Shown piece by piece: positions 49,990 through 57,494 of a stretch of DNA of 64,000 nucleotides. Below the pieces are notes generated by a model. That model had not been told where the DNA came from, searched no databases, and was given only the letters and a program-made list of their open reading frames with translations. Both the position numbers and the translations under genes were made by a program. The DNA comes from Bog-473 sp963719485 (lineage in GTDB: Bacteria; Actinomycetota; Acidimicrobiia; Acidimicrobiales; RAAP-2). Location: contig OY970387.1 in assembly GCA_963719485.1 (NCBI GenBank), positions 3,906,001-3,970,000 on the forward strand. The letters are read 5' to 3'. Numbering within the stretch: the first letter of the stretch is position 1; each line of letters opens with the position of its first letter.

Positions 49990-51699
49990 TCAGGCGGGTT
50001 GTGGCTGCGGGCCACGCAGCAGGCGGCCCGGCCGCTCCCCTGTCGCCACGTCGTGCTCACGCACCACGGTGCCCGACTTGACCGTCGCCACGTACCCCCG
50101 GGCGCGCTGCACGAGCCGCTTGCCCGACGCCGGGAGGTCATAGACCATCTCGGGGGGCTCGAGGGCGAGCGCGCCGTGGTCGATGATGTTGACGTCCGCC
50201 AGGTAGCCCGGTGCCAGCAGGCCCCGGTCGCGGAACCCGTAGAGCTCGGCCGTGCGGCGGGTCTGGAGGTGCACCACGGTCTCGACGGGGAGCCCGTCGC
50301 CGCGGCTTCGGTCGCGGGCCCAGTGGGCGAGCATGAACGTGGGCAGGCTGGCGTCGCAGAGCACCCCGCAGTGGGCGCCGCCGTCACCCAGACCGAGGAC
50401 CGTCGCGGGGTGCACGAGCATCTCGCGCACGGCGTCGAGGTTGCACGCCGAGTAGTCGAGCAGCGGCAGGTAGAGGAGCTCCTTGCCGTCGCGCTGGAGC
50501 ATGAGGTCGTAGAGGACCTCGTCGGTCGTCCTCCCCTGTGCAGCGGCGAGCGCGGTGACGCTGCGTTCGGGCGGCGGCTCGTAGTCGGGCGGGTCGCCGA
50601 GCGGAAACAACTTGTGGAGGTTGCCCCGCAGCAGCTGGACGAACCCACCCGGGCTCGGCTCCTCGGAGAGGATCGCGGCGCGCACCTCGGGTGTGCGCAG
50701 GCGGGCCACGCGCTCGGGGAGCGGCAGGTGCGCGATCTCGAGGTAGGCCCGGTGGTGGGCAAACGGATGGGTGACGGACTGGAAGCCGACCATCAGCGAT
50801 GTCGGCTTGCCCGCCACCTGCGGCACCAGCCAGGCCCCGCGCCGGTTGGCGGCCACGCCGCGATCGATCCACTCGCGCCACAGGTCCGGCGCGAAGTCGG
50901 CCTGAAGCACCTGGTAGGTCACGGGCACGCCCGCCCGGGTGGAGATCTCCGACATCCACGCGAACTCGTGGTCGAGGTCCCACATGTCGCTGGCCAGCGA
51001 GAAGACCCGGTGCCCCGCCTTGCCGAGCGCCTCGCCGATGGCGATGAGCTCCTCTGCCGCGGCGTTGGTGCCGGCCGCCAGCTCACCGTCCTTGGCCCGG
51101 TGCAGGATCGTCCGCGTCGTCGACGCCCCGATGGCGCCGGCCTGGACGGCCTCGCGCACGAGCGCCGCCATCTCGGCGATCTCCCCGCCGTTGGCCGTGT
51201 CGTTCGCCCGGCCCTCGCCGAGCACGTACGCCCGGAGCGCGCCGTGCGGGACGAGGGCTGCCACGTCGAGCACGCGGGCGGTCCGCTCCACCTCGTCGAG
51301 GTACTCCCCGAACGTCTCCCAGTTCCAGTTCATCCCCTCCGCCAGCGCGGTGCCGGGGATGTCCTCCACGCCCTCCATCAACTGGATCAGCCAGGCGCGG
51401 TCGGACTCACGGGCCGGCGCAAACCCCACGCCGCAGTTGCCCATGACGACGGTGGTGACCCCGTGCCAGCCCGACGGCGAGACCTCCGGGTCCCAGGTGG
51501 CCTGGCCGTCGTAATGGGTATGGATGTCGACCCAGCCTGGGGTCACGAGCAGGCCGTCCGCATCCATGACGCGGCGGGCCGGGCCCTCGACGTCACCCAC
51601 CGCGGTGACGATGCTGCCGTCGATCGCGACGTCACCCGTCCGGGTCGGCCGTCCCGTTCCGTCGGCGATCGTGCCGCCGCGGATGATCAGGTCGTGCAC
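49990..51699 (-). CDS. N-acyl-D-amino-acid deacylase family amidohydrolase (paralogue 3)
   Basis: 569 aa from GTG 51699. 'HDLIIRGGTIADGTG', 'GWVDIHTHYDGQATWDPE', 'VMGNCGVGFAPARESDRAWLI', 'MEGVEDIPGTALAEG' and 'LGDGGAHCGVLCDASLPTFML' match paralogue 1 at 20200 almost block for block, so these two are true duplicates. It starts two bases after the stop of the luciferase-like gene, giving a tight minus-strand pair. Confidence 0.88.
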   Translation of the reverse strand: MHDLIIRGGTIADGTGRPTRTGDVAIDGSIVTAVGDVEGPARRVMDADGLLVTPGWVDIHTHYDGQATWDPEVSPSGWHGVTTVVMGNCGVGFAPARESDRAWLIQLMEGVEDIPGTALAEGMNWNWETFGEYLDEVERTARVLDVAALVPHGALRAYVLGEGRANDTANGGEIAEMAALVREAVQAGAIGASTTRTILHRAKDGELAAGTNAAAEELIAIGEALGKAGHRVFSLASDMWDLDHEFAWMSEISTRAGVPVTYQVLQADFAPDLWREWIDRGVAANRRGAWLVPQVAGKPTSLMVGFQSVTHPFAHHRAYLEIAHLPLPERVARLRTPEVRAAILSEEPSPGGFVQLLRGNLHKLFPLGDPPDYEPPPERSVTALAAAQGRTTDEVLYDLMLQRDGKELLYLPLLDYSACNLDAVREMLVHPATVLGLGDGGAHCGVLCDASLPTFMLAHWARDRSRGDGLPVETVVHLQTRRTAELYGFRDRGLLAPGYLADVNIIDHGALALEPPEMVYDLPASGKRLVQRARGYVATVKSGTVVREHDVATGERPGRLLRGPQPQPA

Positions 51700-51701
51700 G
51701 G

Positions 51702-52739
51702 CTACACCCAGCTCCGCAGCTTCTCGATCATGGCGACCGGATCGGGGCCGACCGGCGTCACGTTGAGATGGGTGACACCGACCTCGGCCAGGGCGGCCAC
51801 GCGCTCCTTGATGTAGGACTCGGGGCCGCAGAGCGACGTCGCCTCGAGCAGCTCGGCCGGCACGAGCGCCGCTGCCTCCTTCTTCTTGCCCGACAGGTAG
51901 AGGTCCTGGATCTCGGCGGCCTCCTTCTCGTAGCCGTAGCGGCAGGCCAACGCGTTGTAGAAGTTCCTGCCCCTCGCGCCCATGCCACCGATGTAGAGCG
52001 CGGCCCCACCGCGGCCCATGTCGCGGATGGACGAGACCTCCGCGTGCTCGCCGATGGCGAAGAGGCCGCCGGCCGCGATCTGCAGGGTGTCGAGCGAGGG
52101 GTCCCGCCTGGCCGCGCCGGCATCGAGCGAAGACCCGAAGACCTCCTTGACCTTCTCGGGCACGAAGAAGATGGGGAGCCAGCCGTCGGCCACCTCGGCC
52201 GTCATGGCAACGTTCTTCTCTCCCAGCGCGGCGACCCAGATCGGGATGCGCGCACGCACCGGGTGGTTGATGAGCTTGAGCGGCTTGCCCAGTCCAGTCC
52301 CCTCCCCGGGCGGCAACGGGATGTGGTACGCCGCGCCGTCGTGGGTCAGCGGGGCCTCGCGGGCCCACACGTCACGGCAGATCTCGATGATCTCGCGGGT
52401 CCGGGTGAGCGGGCGGTCGTAGGGGACGCCGTGGAAGCCCTCGATCACCTGGGGACCCGAGGCCCCGAGCCCGAGGATGCAACGGCCACCAGACATGGCG
52501 TCGACGCCGGCGGCTGTCATGGCGATCAACGTCGGCGTGCGGCTGTAGATGGGCAGGATGGCCGACCCGATCTCCACCCGCTCGGTCTTGGCGGCCAGGT
52601 ACCCCATGAAGCTGGGGGCGTCGAAGCTGTAGGCCTCGGCCACCCAGACGGTGTCCAGCCCGACTTTCTCCAGCTCCGCCGCCTGGCGAGCCGATTCGGC
52701 GAATCCCCCGGCGTAGCTGAGCGTCATGGACAGCTTCAC
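51702..52739 (-). CDS. LLM-class (F420- or FMN-dependent) oxidoreductase
   Basis: 345 aa from GTG 52739, with AAGGAAGG six bases upstream; the open frame to 52769 is not needed. Luciferase-like TIM barrel: 'LSMTLSYAGGFAESARQAAELEKVGLDTVWVAEAYS', 'SRTPTLIAMTAAGVDAMSGGRCILGLGASGPQVIEG' and 'IPIWVAALGEKNVAMTAEVADGWLP'. The 'DAMSGGRxxLGLGxSGPQVxEG' form is common in actinobacterial F420-dependent enzymes. Likely reduces or oxygenates an intermediate handled with the downstream deacylase. Confidence 0.88.
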   Translation of the reverse strand: MKLSMTLSYAGGFAESARQAAELEKVGLDTVWVAEAYSFDAPSFMGYLAAKTERVEIGSAILPIYSRTPTLIAMTAAGVDAMSGGRCILGLGASGPQVIEGFHGVPYDRPLTRTREIIEICRDVWAREAPLTHDGAAYHIPLPPGEGTGLGKPLKLINHPVRARIPIWVAALGEKNVAMTAEVADGWLPIFFVPEKVKEVFGSSLDAGAARRDPSLDTLQIAAGGLFAIGEHAEVSSIRDMGRGGAALYIGGMGARGRNFYNALACRYGYEKEAAEIQDLYLSGKKKEAAALVPAELLEATSLCGPESYIKERVAALAEVGVTHLNVTPVGPDPVAMIEKLRSWV

Positions 52740-52808
52740 GCGGTCCTTCCTTTCCTCGACTCCGCCCATCCTGCTCCGGGAAAACGAATGGACTCAACTC
52801 GCGGGCGG

Positions 52809-53443
52809 ATGAGCCATAGCATTGCAGCCGTGAGGGGAGCCCGGCCCGAGCTCGTCCTGTTCGACCTGGGCGGGGTGCTCATCCAACCCGGCGGGGTGGG
52901 ACCGATGAGGGAATTGAGCGGCCTCGGTAGCGACGACGCCCTGTGGAACCGCTGGCTCGGCTGCCCGTGGGTGCGTCGTTTCGAGGCGGGGCGGTGCACG
53001 CCCGAAGAGTTCGCCGCGGGCGTGGTGGAGGACTGGGGGCTCGACCTGGAGCCGGCCGCCTTCCTCCGGGAATTCGGCGGCTGGCCCGAACCGCCCTACG
53101 AGCGAGCGCTCGAGCTCGTCACCGAGGTGCGGCGGACCGCGCCGGTGGGGTTCCTCTCGAACATGAACGCCTTCCAGTGGGCGGCCAACTACGAGGGGAT
53201 CCCCTTGACCGAAGCCTTCGACTTCCGCTTTCTCTCCTTCGAACTCGGGCTGGTCAAGCCCGATCCGGCTCTTTTCGATGCCGTCGCAGCACGCCTGCCC
53301 GTCGCCGCGAGCGGGTGCTCTTTCTCGACGACAACGCGGTCAACGTGGAGGGGGCGGAGGCGGCGGGCTTCGCCGCCCGGCAGGTGCGCGGGGTGGACGC
53401 CGCCCGGGACGCGCTCGTGTCGTTCGGCATGCTGCCCGGCTGA
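52809..53443 (+). CDS. HAD-superfamily hydrolase, apparent frameshift
   Basis: About 211 aa. HAD motif I as 'LVLFDLGGVLIQ' (second Asp is Gly, known in YihX-type members), cap region, motif II Ser in 'PVGFLSNMNAFQW', motif III Lys in 'GLVKPDPALFDAVAARLP', then motif IV in another frame as 'RVLFLDDNAVNVEGAEAAGF'. Adding one G between 53309 and 53310 joins them as 'VAAERVLFLDD'. The end at 53443 is then natural. Starts at ATG 52809 or GTG 52830 fit; the LLM gene is divergent. Confidence 0.8.
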
Positions 53444-53508
53444 GGGCGCTCCGGGGCGCGTCACCTCCCGTGAGGCGGCGGTCGCCGCGCTTGTGCCAAC
53501 ATGCCGCC

Positions 53509-53931
53509 ATGGTTGCCAACGGCCCGATGCTGCGTCTCCTGCCGCGCCTCAGCGACGACGTCACCTTCTTCTGGACCTCGGGCGCGGACGGCATGCTGCG
53601 CCTCTTGCGCTGTAACGCCTGCGGGTTCTACATCCACCCGCCGGGCCCGGTCTGCCCACGCTGCCTCTCCCGTGATCTCGCGCCCCAGCCGGTCAGCGGG
53701 CGGGGCCACGTGGAGACCTTCACCGTCAACTACCAGCAGTGGATCCCCGGGAGCGACCCCTACATCATCGCCTGGGTGTCGATCGACGAGCAGCCCGACG
53801 TCCGCCTGACGACGAACCTGGTCGATGTGGAGCCCGACGACGTGCGGGTCGGTATGCCGGTGCGCGTCCTGTTCGAGCACGTCGACGATGTCTGGCTGCC
53901 GCTCTTCACGCCGGCGGAGGACGCGTCGTGA
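53509..53931 (+). CDS. DUF35 zinc-ribbon/OB-fold protein (thiolase partner)
   Basis: 140 aa. Zinc ribbon 'RCNACGFYIHPPGPVCPRCLSRDL', then an OB-fold with 'GRGHVETFTVNYQQW' and 'RVGMPVRVLFEHVDDVWLPLF'. DUF35 proteins partner acyl-CoA thiolase-like enzymes; with Ltp2 they form the aldolase of steroid side-chain breakdown. Its stop overlaps the GTG of the thiolase-like gene (GTGA), a strong sign of a complex. Confidence 0.92.
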   Translation: MVANGPMLRLLPRLSDDVTFFWTSGADGMLRLLRCNACGFYIHPPGPVCPRCLSRDLAPQPVSGRGHVETFTVNYQQWIPGSDPYIIAWVSIDEQPDVRLTTNLVDVEPDDVRVGMPVRVLFEHVDDVWLPLFTPAEDAS

Positions 53932-55163
53932 GCCCGCGCCCGGCCGAGGAGCCGCTGGAGCGGCGGGCCATCATCTCGGGCATCGGGATGTCGGACGTGG
54001 GACGCCGGCTCGGCCGCTCGGACATCGACCTGACGGTGGAGGCCGCGCTGGCCGCGATCGCCGACGCCGGGCTGACCCGCGACGACATCGACGGGCTCTC
54101 GACCTATCCCGGCATGGGGGCGGGGACGCCGGGGTTCGCCGGCCCGACCACGCCGGAGGTCCAGGACGCCCTGGGCCTGTCCCTGAACTGGCACGACGGC
54201 GGGGGCGAGGGCGCCGGGCAGATGCGCGCCGTCATCGCGGCCTCGCTGGCCGTGGCGGCGGGCCTGGCCCGTCACGTGCTCGTGTACCGCACCGTGAGCG
54301 AGGGAAGTGCCCAGGGCACCGGAGGCCGCCAGCCCATGGGCGGCATGGGCGGGGGCGGGGGCTCGGTCCCTCGGTTCGGCAGCTTCATGCAGTGGTCTCT
54401 CCCCTACGGCGCCGTGTCGGCCGCCAACTGGATCGCCATGGTGGGCCAACGTCGTATGCACGAGTTCGGCCTGACGCGTGAGCAGCTGGGCCAGATCGCC
54501 CTCAACGCGCGGCGCAACGCCGCCCTCAACCCCAAGGCCGTCTACACGGACCCGATGTCGATGGAGGACTACCTGGCGGCGCGCATGATCACCACGCCCC
54601 TGTGCCTCTTCGACTGCGACGCGCCGTGCGACGGCTCGACGGCGGTGATCGTGTCGCACCGTGACGTGGCCGGCGACCTGGCCCACCCGGCCGTCCAGAT
54701 CAATGCGGTGGGGACCGCCCTACGCGGCCGGCCGAGCTGGGACCAGTTCGACGACATGACGACGATGGCGGCGCGCGACGCGGCCGCCTCCATGTGGGAA
54801 CGCACGGAGCTCACGCCGGCCGACGTCGACACTGCGCAGCTCTACGACGGCTTCAGCGTGCTCACCATCGTCTGGCTCGAGGCCCTCGGGTTCTGCGGCC
54901 GCGGCGAGAGCGGACCCTTCATTGAGGGTGGAGCCAACATCGCCCGCGACGGGCTGCTGCCGCTCAACACGGCGGGGGGCCAACTCTCGGGCGGGCGCCT
55001 GCACGGGTTCTCGCTCATCCACGAGGCCTGCGTCCAGCTGCGCGGCGAGGGTGGGGAGCGCCAGGTCGTGCGCCCGGGCGGGCGGAACCCCGAGGTGGCC
55101 GCGGTGGCCAACGGCGGCGGGCCCATCGCCGGCACCATGCTGCTCACCCGCGACGTGTCGTAG
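53928..55163 (+). CDS. thiolase-like lipid-transfer protein (Ltp2-type retro-aldolase candidate)
   Basis: 411 aa from GTG 53928. Thiolase fold: 'AIISGIGMSDVGRRLGRS', 'LTVEAALAAIADAGLTRDDIDGLSTYPG', the Tyr in 'VDTAQLYDGFSVLTIVWLEALGFCGRGE', and 'LNTAGGQLSGGRLHGFSLIHEACVQLRGEG'. The loop that normally carries the thiolase Cys reads 'WHDGGGEGAGQMRAVIAAS' with no Cys, as in Ltp2-type aldolases. With the DUF35 partner, the likely reaction is retro-aldol removal of a short acyl unit from a CoA-linked side chain. The substrate is inferred only. Confidence 0.88.
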   Translation: MSPRPAEEPLERRAIISGIGMSDVGRRLGRSDIDLTVEAALAAIADAGLTRDDIDGLSTYPGMGAGTPGFAGPTTPEVQDALGLSLNWHDGGGEGAGQMRAVIAASLAVAAGLARHVLVYRTVSEGSAQGTGGRQPMGGMGGGGGSVPRFGSFMQWSLPYGAVSAANWIAMVGQRRMHEFGLTREQLGQIALNARRNAALNPKAVYTDPMSMEDYLAARMITTPLCLFDCDAPCDGSTAVIVSHRDVAGDLAHPAVQINAVGTALRGRPSWDQFDDMTTMAARDAAASMWERTELTPADVDTAQLYDGFSVLTIVWLEALGFCGRGESGPFIEGGANIARDGLLPLNTAGGQLSGGRLHGFSLIHEACVQLRGEGGERQVVRPGGRNPEVAAVANGGGPIAGTMLLTRDVS

Positions 55164-55175
55164 TCGCGGCCGGCG

Positions 55176-56840
55176 CTACACCCCTGGGGTCGTCCCCGCC
55201 AGGTGGTGCGCAGCCCGCGCCGCCAGGGCGACCAGCGTCAGCGTCGGCCCGTAGCCACTCGAGGTGACGAACACGGAAGAATCGGCGACGACGACGTTGT
55301 CGAGCGCGTGCACCCTTCCCCAGCGGTCCACCACCGAGGTGTCCGGGTTGTCGCCCATGCGCACCGTGCCCATGACATGGCGGCTCTCGGGTATGGGCGT
55401 GGCGCCGATCCCGTGGTACGAGACGCCCGGGGAGGAGGTGTGGATCACCCACTCGGCGCCCATCTCCTCCAGCACCGATTGGAGGATCTTGCCGTGGTAC
55501 TTCGACGCGGCCAGCTCGTGGTGCCCTGGCTGGTACGTCACGCGGGCGACCGGAAAGCCGCGGGCGTCCCGGATGGAGGGGCTCAGGTCGACCGTGTTGG
55601 TCGGGTAGGGCAGGTCTTCCCCCTGCATGATGAAGGCCCACATGCGCTCACGCAGGTTCGATTCGCGCATCGCCTGGGCGTGGGCGCGCCCCCAGGGCGA
55701 GTGGCGCGCCGCCATGATGGGCAGGCCGCCCCCGCTGTGCTCGACCAGGCCGCCGCGGAACCACGGCAGGCCGGCGCCGACCGCCGCCTCCCGCGTCCGG
55801 TCGTCCTGCACCATGGCGTCGTCGTGCACGTGGGTGACCGAGCGACCCTTGTGGGGGTGCAGGCGCAGCGTCGGGAAGTGCCCGACGACGATGGTCTGGA
55901 AATGCACCATGAGGTACTTGCCGAGCGCCGGGTGGTCCAAGCCGGAGAGGAGCAGGAGGCGCGGCGTCTCGATGGCGCCCCCCGCCACCACCACCAGTTC
56001 GGCCTCCCGGGTGTGCGTGACCCCGTCCGGGCCGATGAACTCGACCCCGGTGGCCCGCCGTCCCTGCGTGACGATGCGGCTGACGTAGGTCTCGGGCATC
56101 AGCTCGGCCCGCCCGGTGGCCATGGCCCTCGTCAGGAGCGCCACCGGGTCGCCCTTGGCGTGGATGGGGCAGCCGAAGAAGGCGCAGAAGCCGCAGTTGT
56201 TGCAGGCCGGGCGGCCGTCGTAGGCGATGCTGTTGGCCGCCGTCGGCGCCTCGTAGGGGTGCAGGCCGACCTTCTCAGCGGCGGCCGAGGACAGCACGGC
56301 GCCGTACATCGGCGCACCGGGCGGCATCGGGTAGGGGCCGGACCGCCACGCGGCGAACGGGTTGGCGCCCTCGCGCCCGGAGACGCCGATGGCCCGCTCG
56401 ACCTCCGCGTAGTACGGCTCGAGCTCGCCGTAGTCGAGCGGCCAGTCGTCGACCGCGGCGCCCTCCTGCGGACCGTAGGTGGAGAAGATCCCGAAGTCCT
56501 CCTCCCGGAAGCGCGGCACCTTGCCGTCGGCGTGGGTCCCGCCGCCGCCGACCGTCGTCGGGATGGAGTTGACCTCGCCCACGTGCGTGTGCTCACCGTC
56601 GTCCGCCGAGAGGCGGAAGGCCCGCGGCTCGACCAGCGGGTCCGGCCCGAGGAAGTAGCGCGAGACGAACTTGATCTCGTCGTTGGAATAATCGCCCGCC
56701 GGCTTGGTCAGGTCGTCGGGGTCCAGCAGATGGTTGCGGCCCTTCTCCATGATGACGACGGACCACCCGGCGCGGGTGAGCACCTCGGCCGCGGTGGCGC
56801 CCCCGGGGCCCGAACCGATGATGATGGCGCTGGGCGTCAC
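55176..56840 (-). CDS. GMC-family FAD oxidoreductase with Cys-cluster motif
   Basis: 554 aa from GTG 56840, overlapping the small-subunit stop. FAD loop 'IIIGSGPGGATAAEVLTRAGWSVVIMEKG', C-terminal GMC block 'SRHVMGTVRMGDNPDTSVVDRWGRVHALDNVVVADSSVF'. A CX2CX2CX4C motif at Cys213/216/219/224 ('CNNCGFCAFFGC') resembles the Fe-S site of bacterial FAD-dependent glucose/sorbitol dehydrogenases. The upstream gene encodes the gluconate 2-dehydrogenase subunit 3 type partner. No signal peptide on this subunit, so export by hitch-hiking is possible. Confidence 0.88.
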   Translation of the reverse strand: MTPSAIIIGSGPGGATAAEVLTRAGWSVVIMEKGRNHLLDPDDLTKPAGDYSNDEIKFVSRYFLGPDPLVEPRAFRLSADDGEHTHVGEVNSIPTTVGGGGTHADGKVPRFREEDFGIFSTYGPQEGAAVDDWPLDYGELEPYYAEVERAIGVSGREGANPFAAWRSGPYPMPPGAPMYGAVLSSAAAEKVGLHPYEAPTAANSIAYDGRPACNNCGFCAFFGCPIHAKGDPVALLTRAMATGRAELMPETYVSRIVTQGRRATGVEFIGPDGVTHTREAELVVVAGGAIETPRLLLLSGLDHPALGKYLMVHFQTIVVGHFPTLRLHPHKGRSVTHVHDDAMVQDDRTREAAVGAGLPWFRGGLVEHSGGGLPIMAARHSPWGRAHAQAMRESNLRERMWAFIMQGEDLPYPTNTVDLSPSIRDARGFPVARVTYQPGHHELAASKYHGKILQSVLEEMGAEWVIHTSSPGVSYHGIGATPIPESRHVMGTVRMGDNPDTSVVDRWGRVHALDNVVVADSSVFVTSSGYGPTLTLVALAARAAHHLAGTTPGV

Positions 56841-57400
56841 GGCTGCGACACCTCGGCGTCGCTGTAGCCCCGTGGCTGCACATCGCCCTCGTAGTCGATG
56901 TACTTCCATCCCACGGCGTCCCGGTTGCCGCCGTACTCCGGCGCGCCGTACATGCCTTCGCAACAGTGCTCCCAGAGGAGCTCGCAGAAGTCCTCTCCCT
57001 CGCGCAGCCGGCGCCGTTGCTCGCGCCCGTCCACATCGCAGAAGTCGGCGCCCAGCGCGGCCAGCCCCACCCGGTAGCGCTCCTGGAGCCCCACGACCGG
57101 CCCGTTGAACTCGCGCTCCGGAAGCCCCTGGGAGCCCTCGATCCGCATGCGCCAGGCCAGCTCGTCCAGCGGGGACAGGCGGATGAAGGTGGCAAAGCCG
57201 GCCAAGCCGCCCGTACGCCCCGAGGTCGGGCCACCGGCCCAGATCCGGGGTGGGTCGAACGAGAAGGCCCCGAGAAAGCCGTCGATGTAGTCAGCCACGC
57301 CGGCCTCCTCCGCCCCCGGAGTGCCCTCGCCGGAGGGCAGCATCTGGGCGCAGGCGGCCAGCAGCGTGGCGTACTCCTGGGCACTCAGCCAGACGGGCAT
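56837..57400 (-). CDS. gluconate 2-dehydrogenase subunit 3 family protein
   Basis: 187 aa. Matches the small-subunit family of GMC dehydrogenases: 'LSAQEYATLLAACAQMLPSGEGTPGAEEAGVADYIDGFLG', then 'FIRLSPLDELAWRMRIEGSQG' and 'CCEGMYGAPEYGGNRDAVGWKYIDYEGD'. Usual members carry a Tat signal that exports the pair; no twin-arginine signal is visible here, so the complex may be cytoplasmic. Co-translated with the GMC gene. Confidence 0.85.
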   Translation of the reverse strand: MPVWLSAQEYATLLAACAQMLPSGEGTPGAEEAGVADYIDGFLGAFSFDPPRIWAGGPTSGRTGGLAGFATFIRLSPLDELAWRMRIEGSQGLPEREFNGPVVGLQERYRVGLAALGADFCDVDGREQRRRLREGEDFCELLWEHCCEGMYGAPEYGGNRDAVGWKYIDYEGDVQPRGYSDAEVSQP

Positions 57401-57494
57401 CGGGCAAACGTAGCGTGGCGCCGACCCCGTTTGCTGACGCTGCTGTCAGGTTAGGATCTGGCCTCGCCCCTCCCGCCGGGGCGGGTCCGGGAGG

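Noticed and set aside
52739..52769. Earlier start of the luciferase-like oxidoreductase
   Set aside because: The extra ten codons have no ribosome site, while GTG 52739 has AAGGAAGG six bases upstream.
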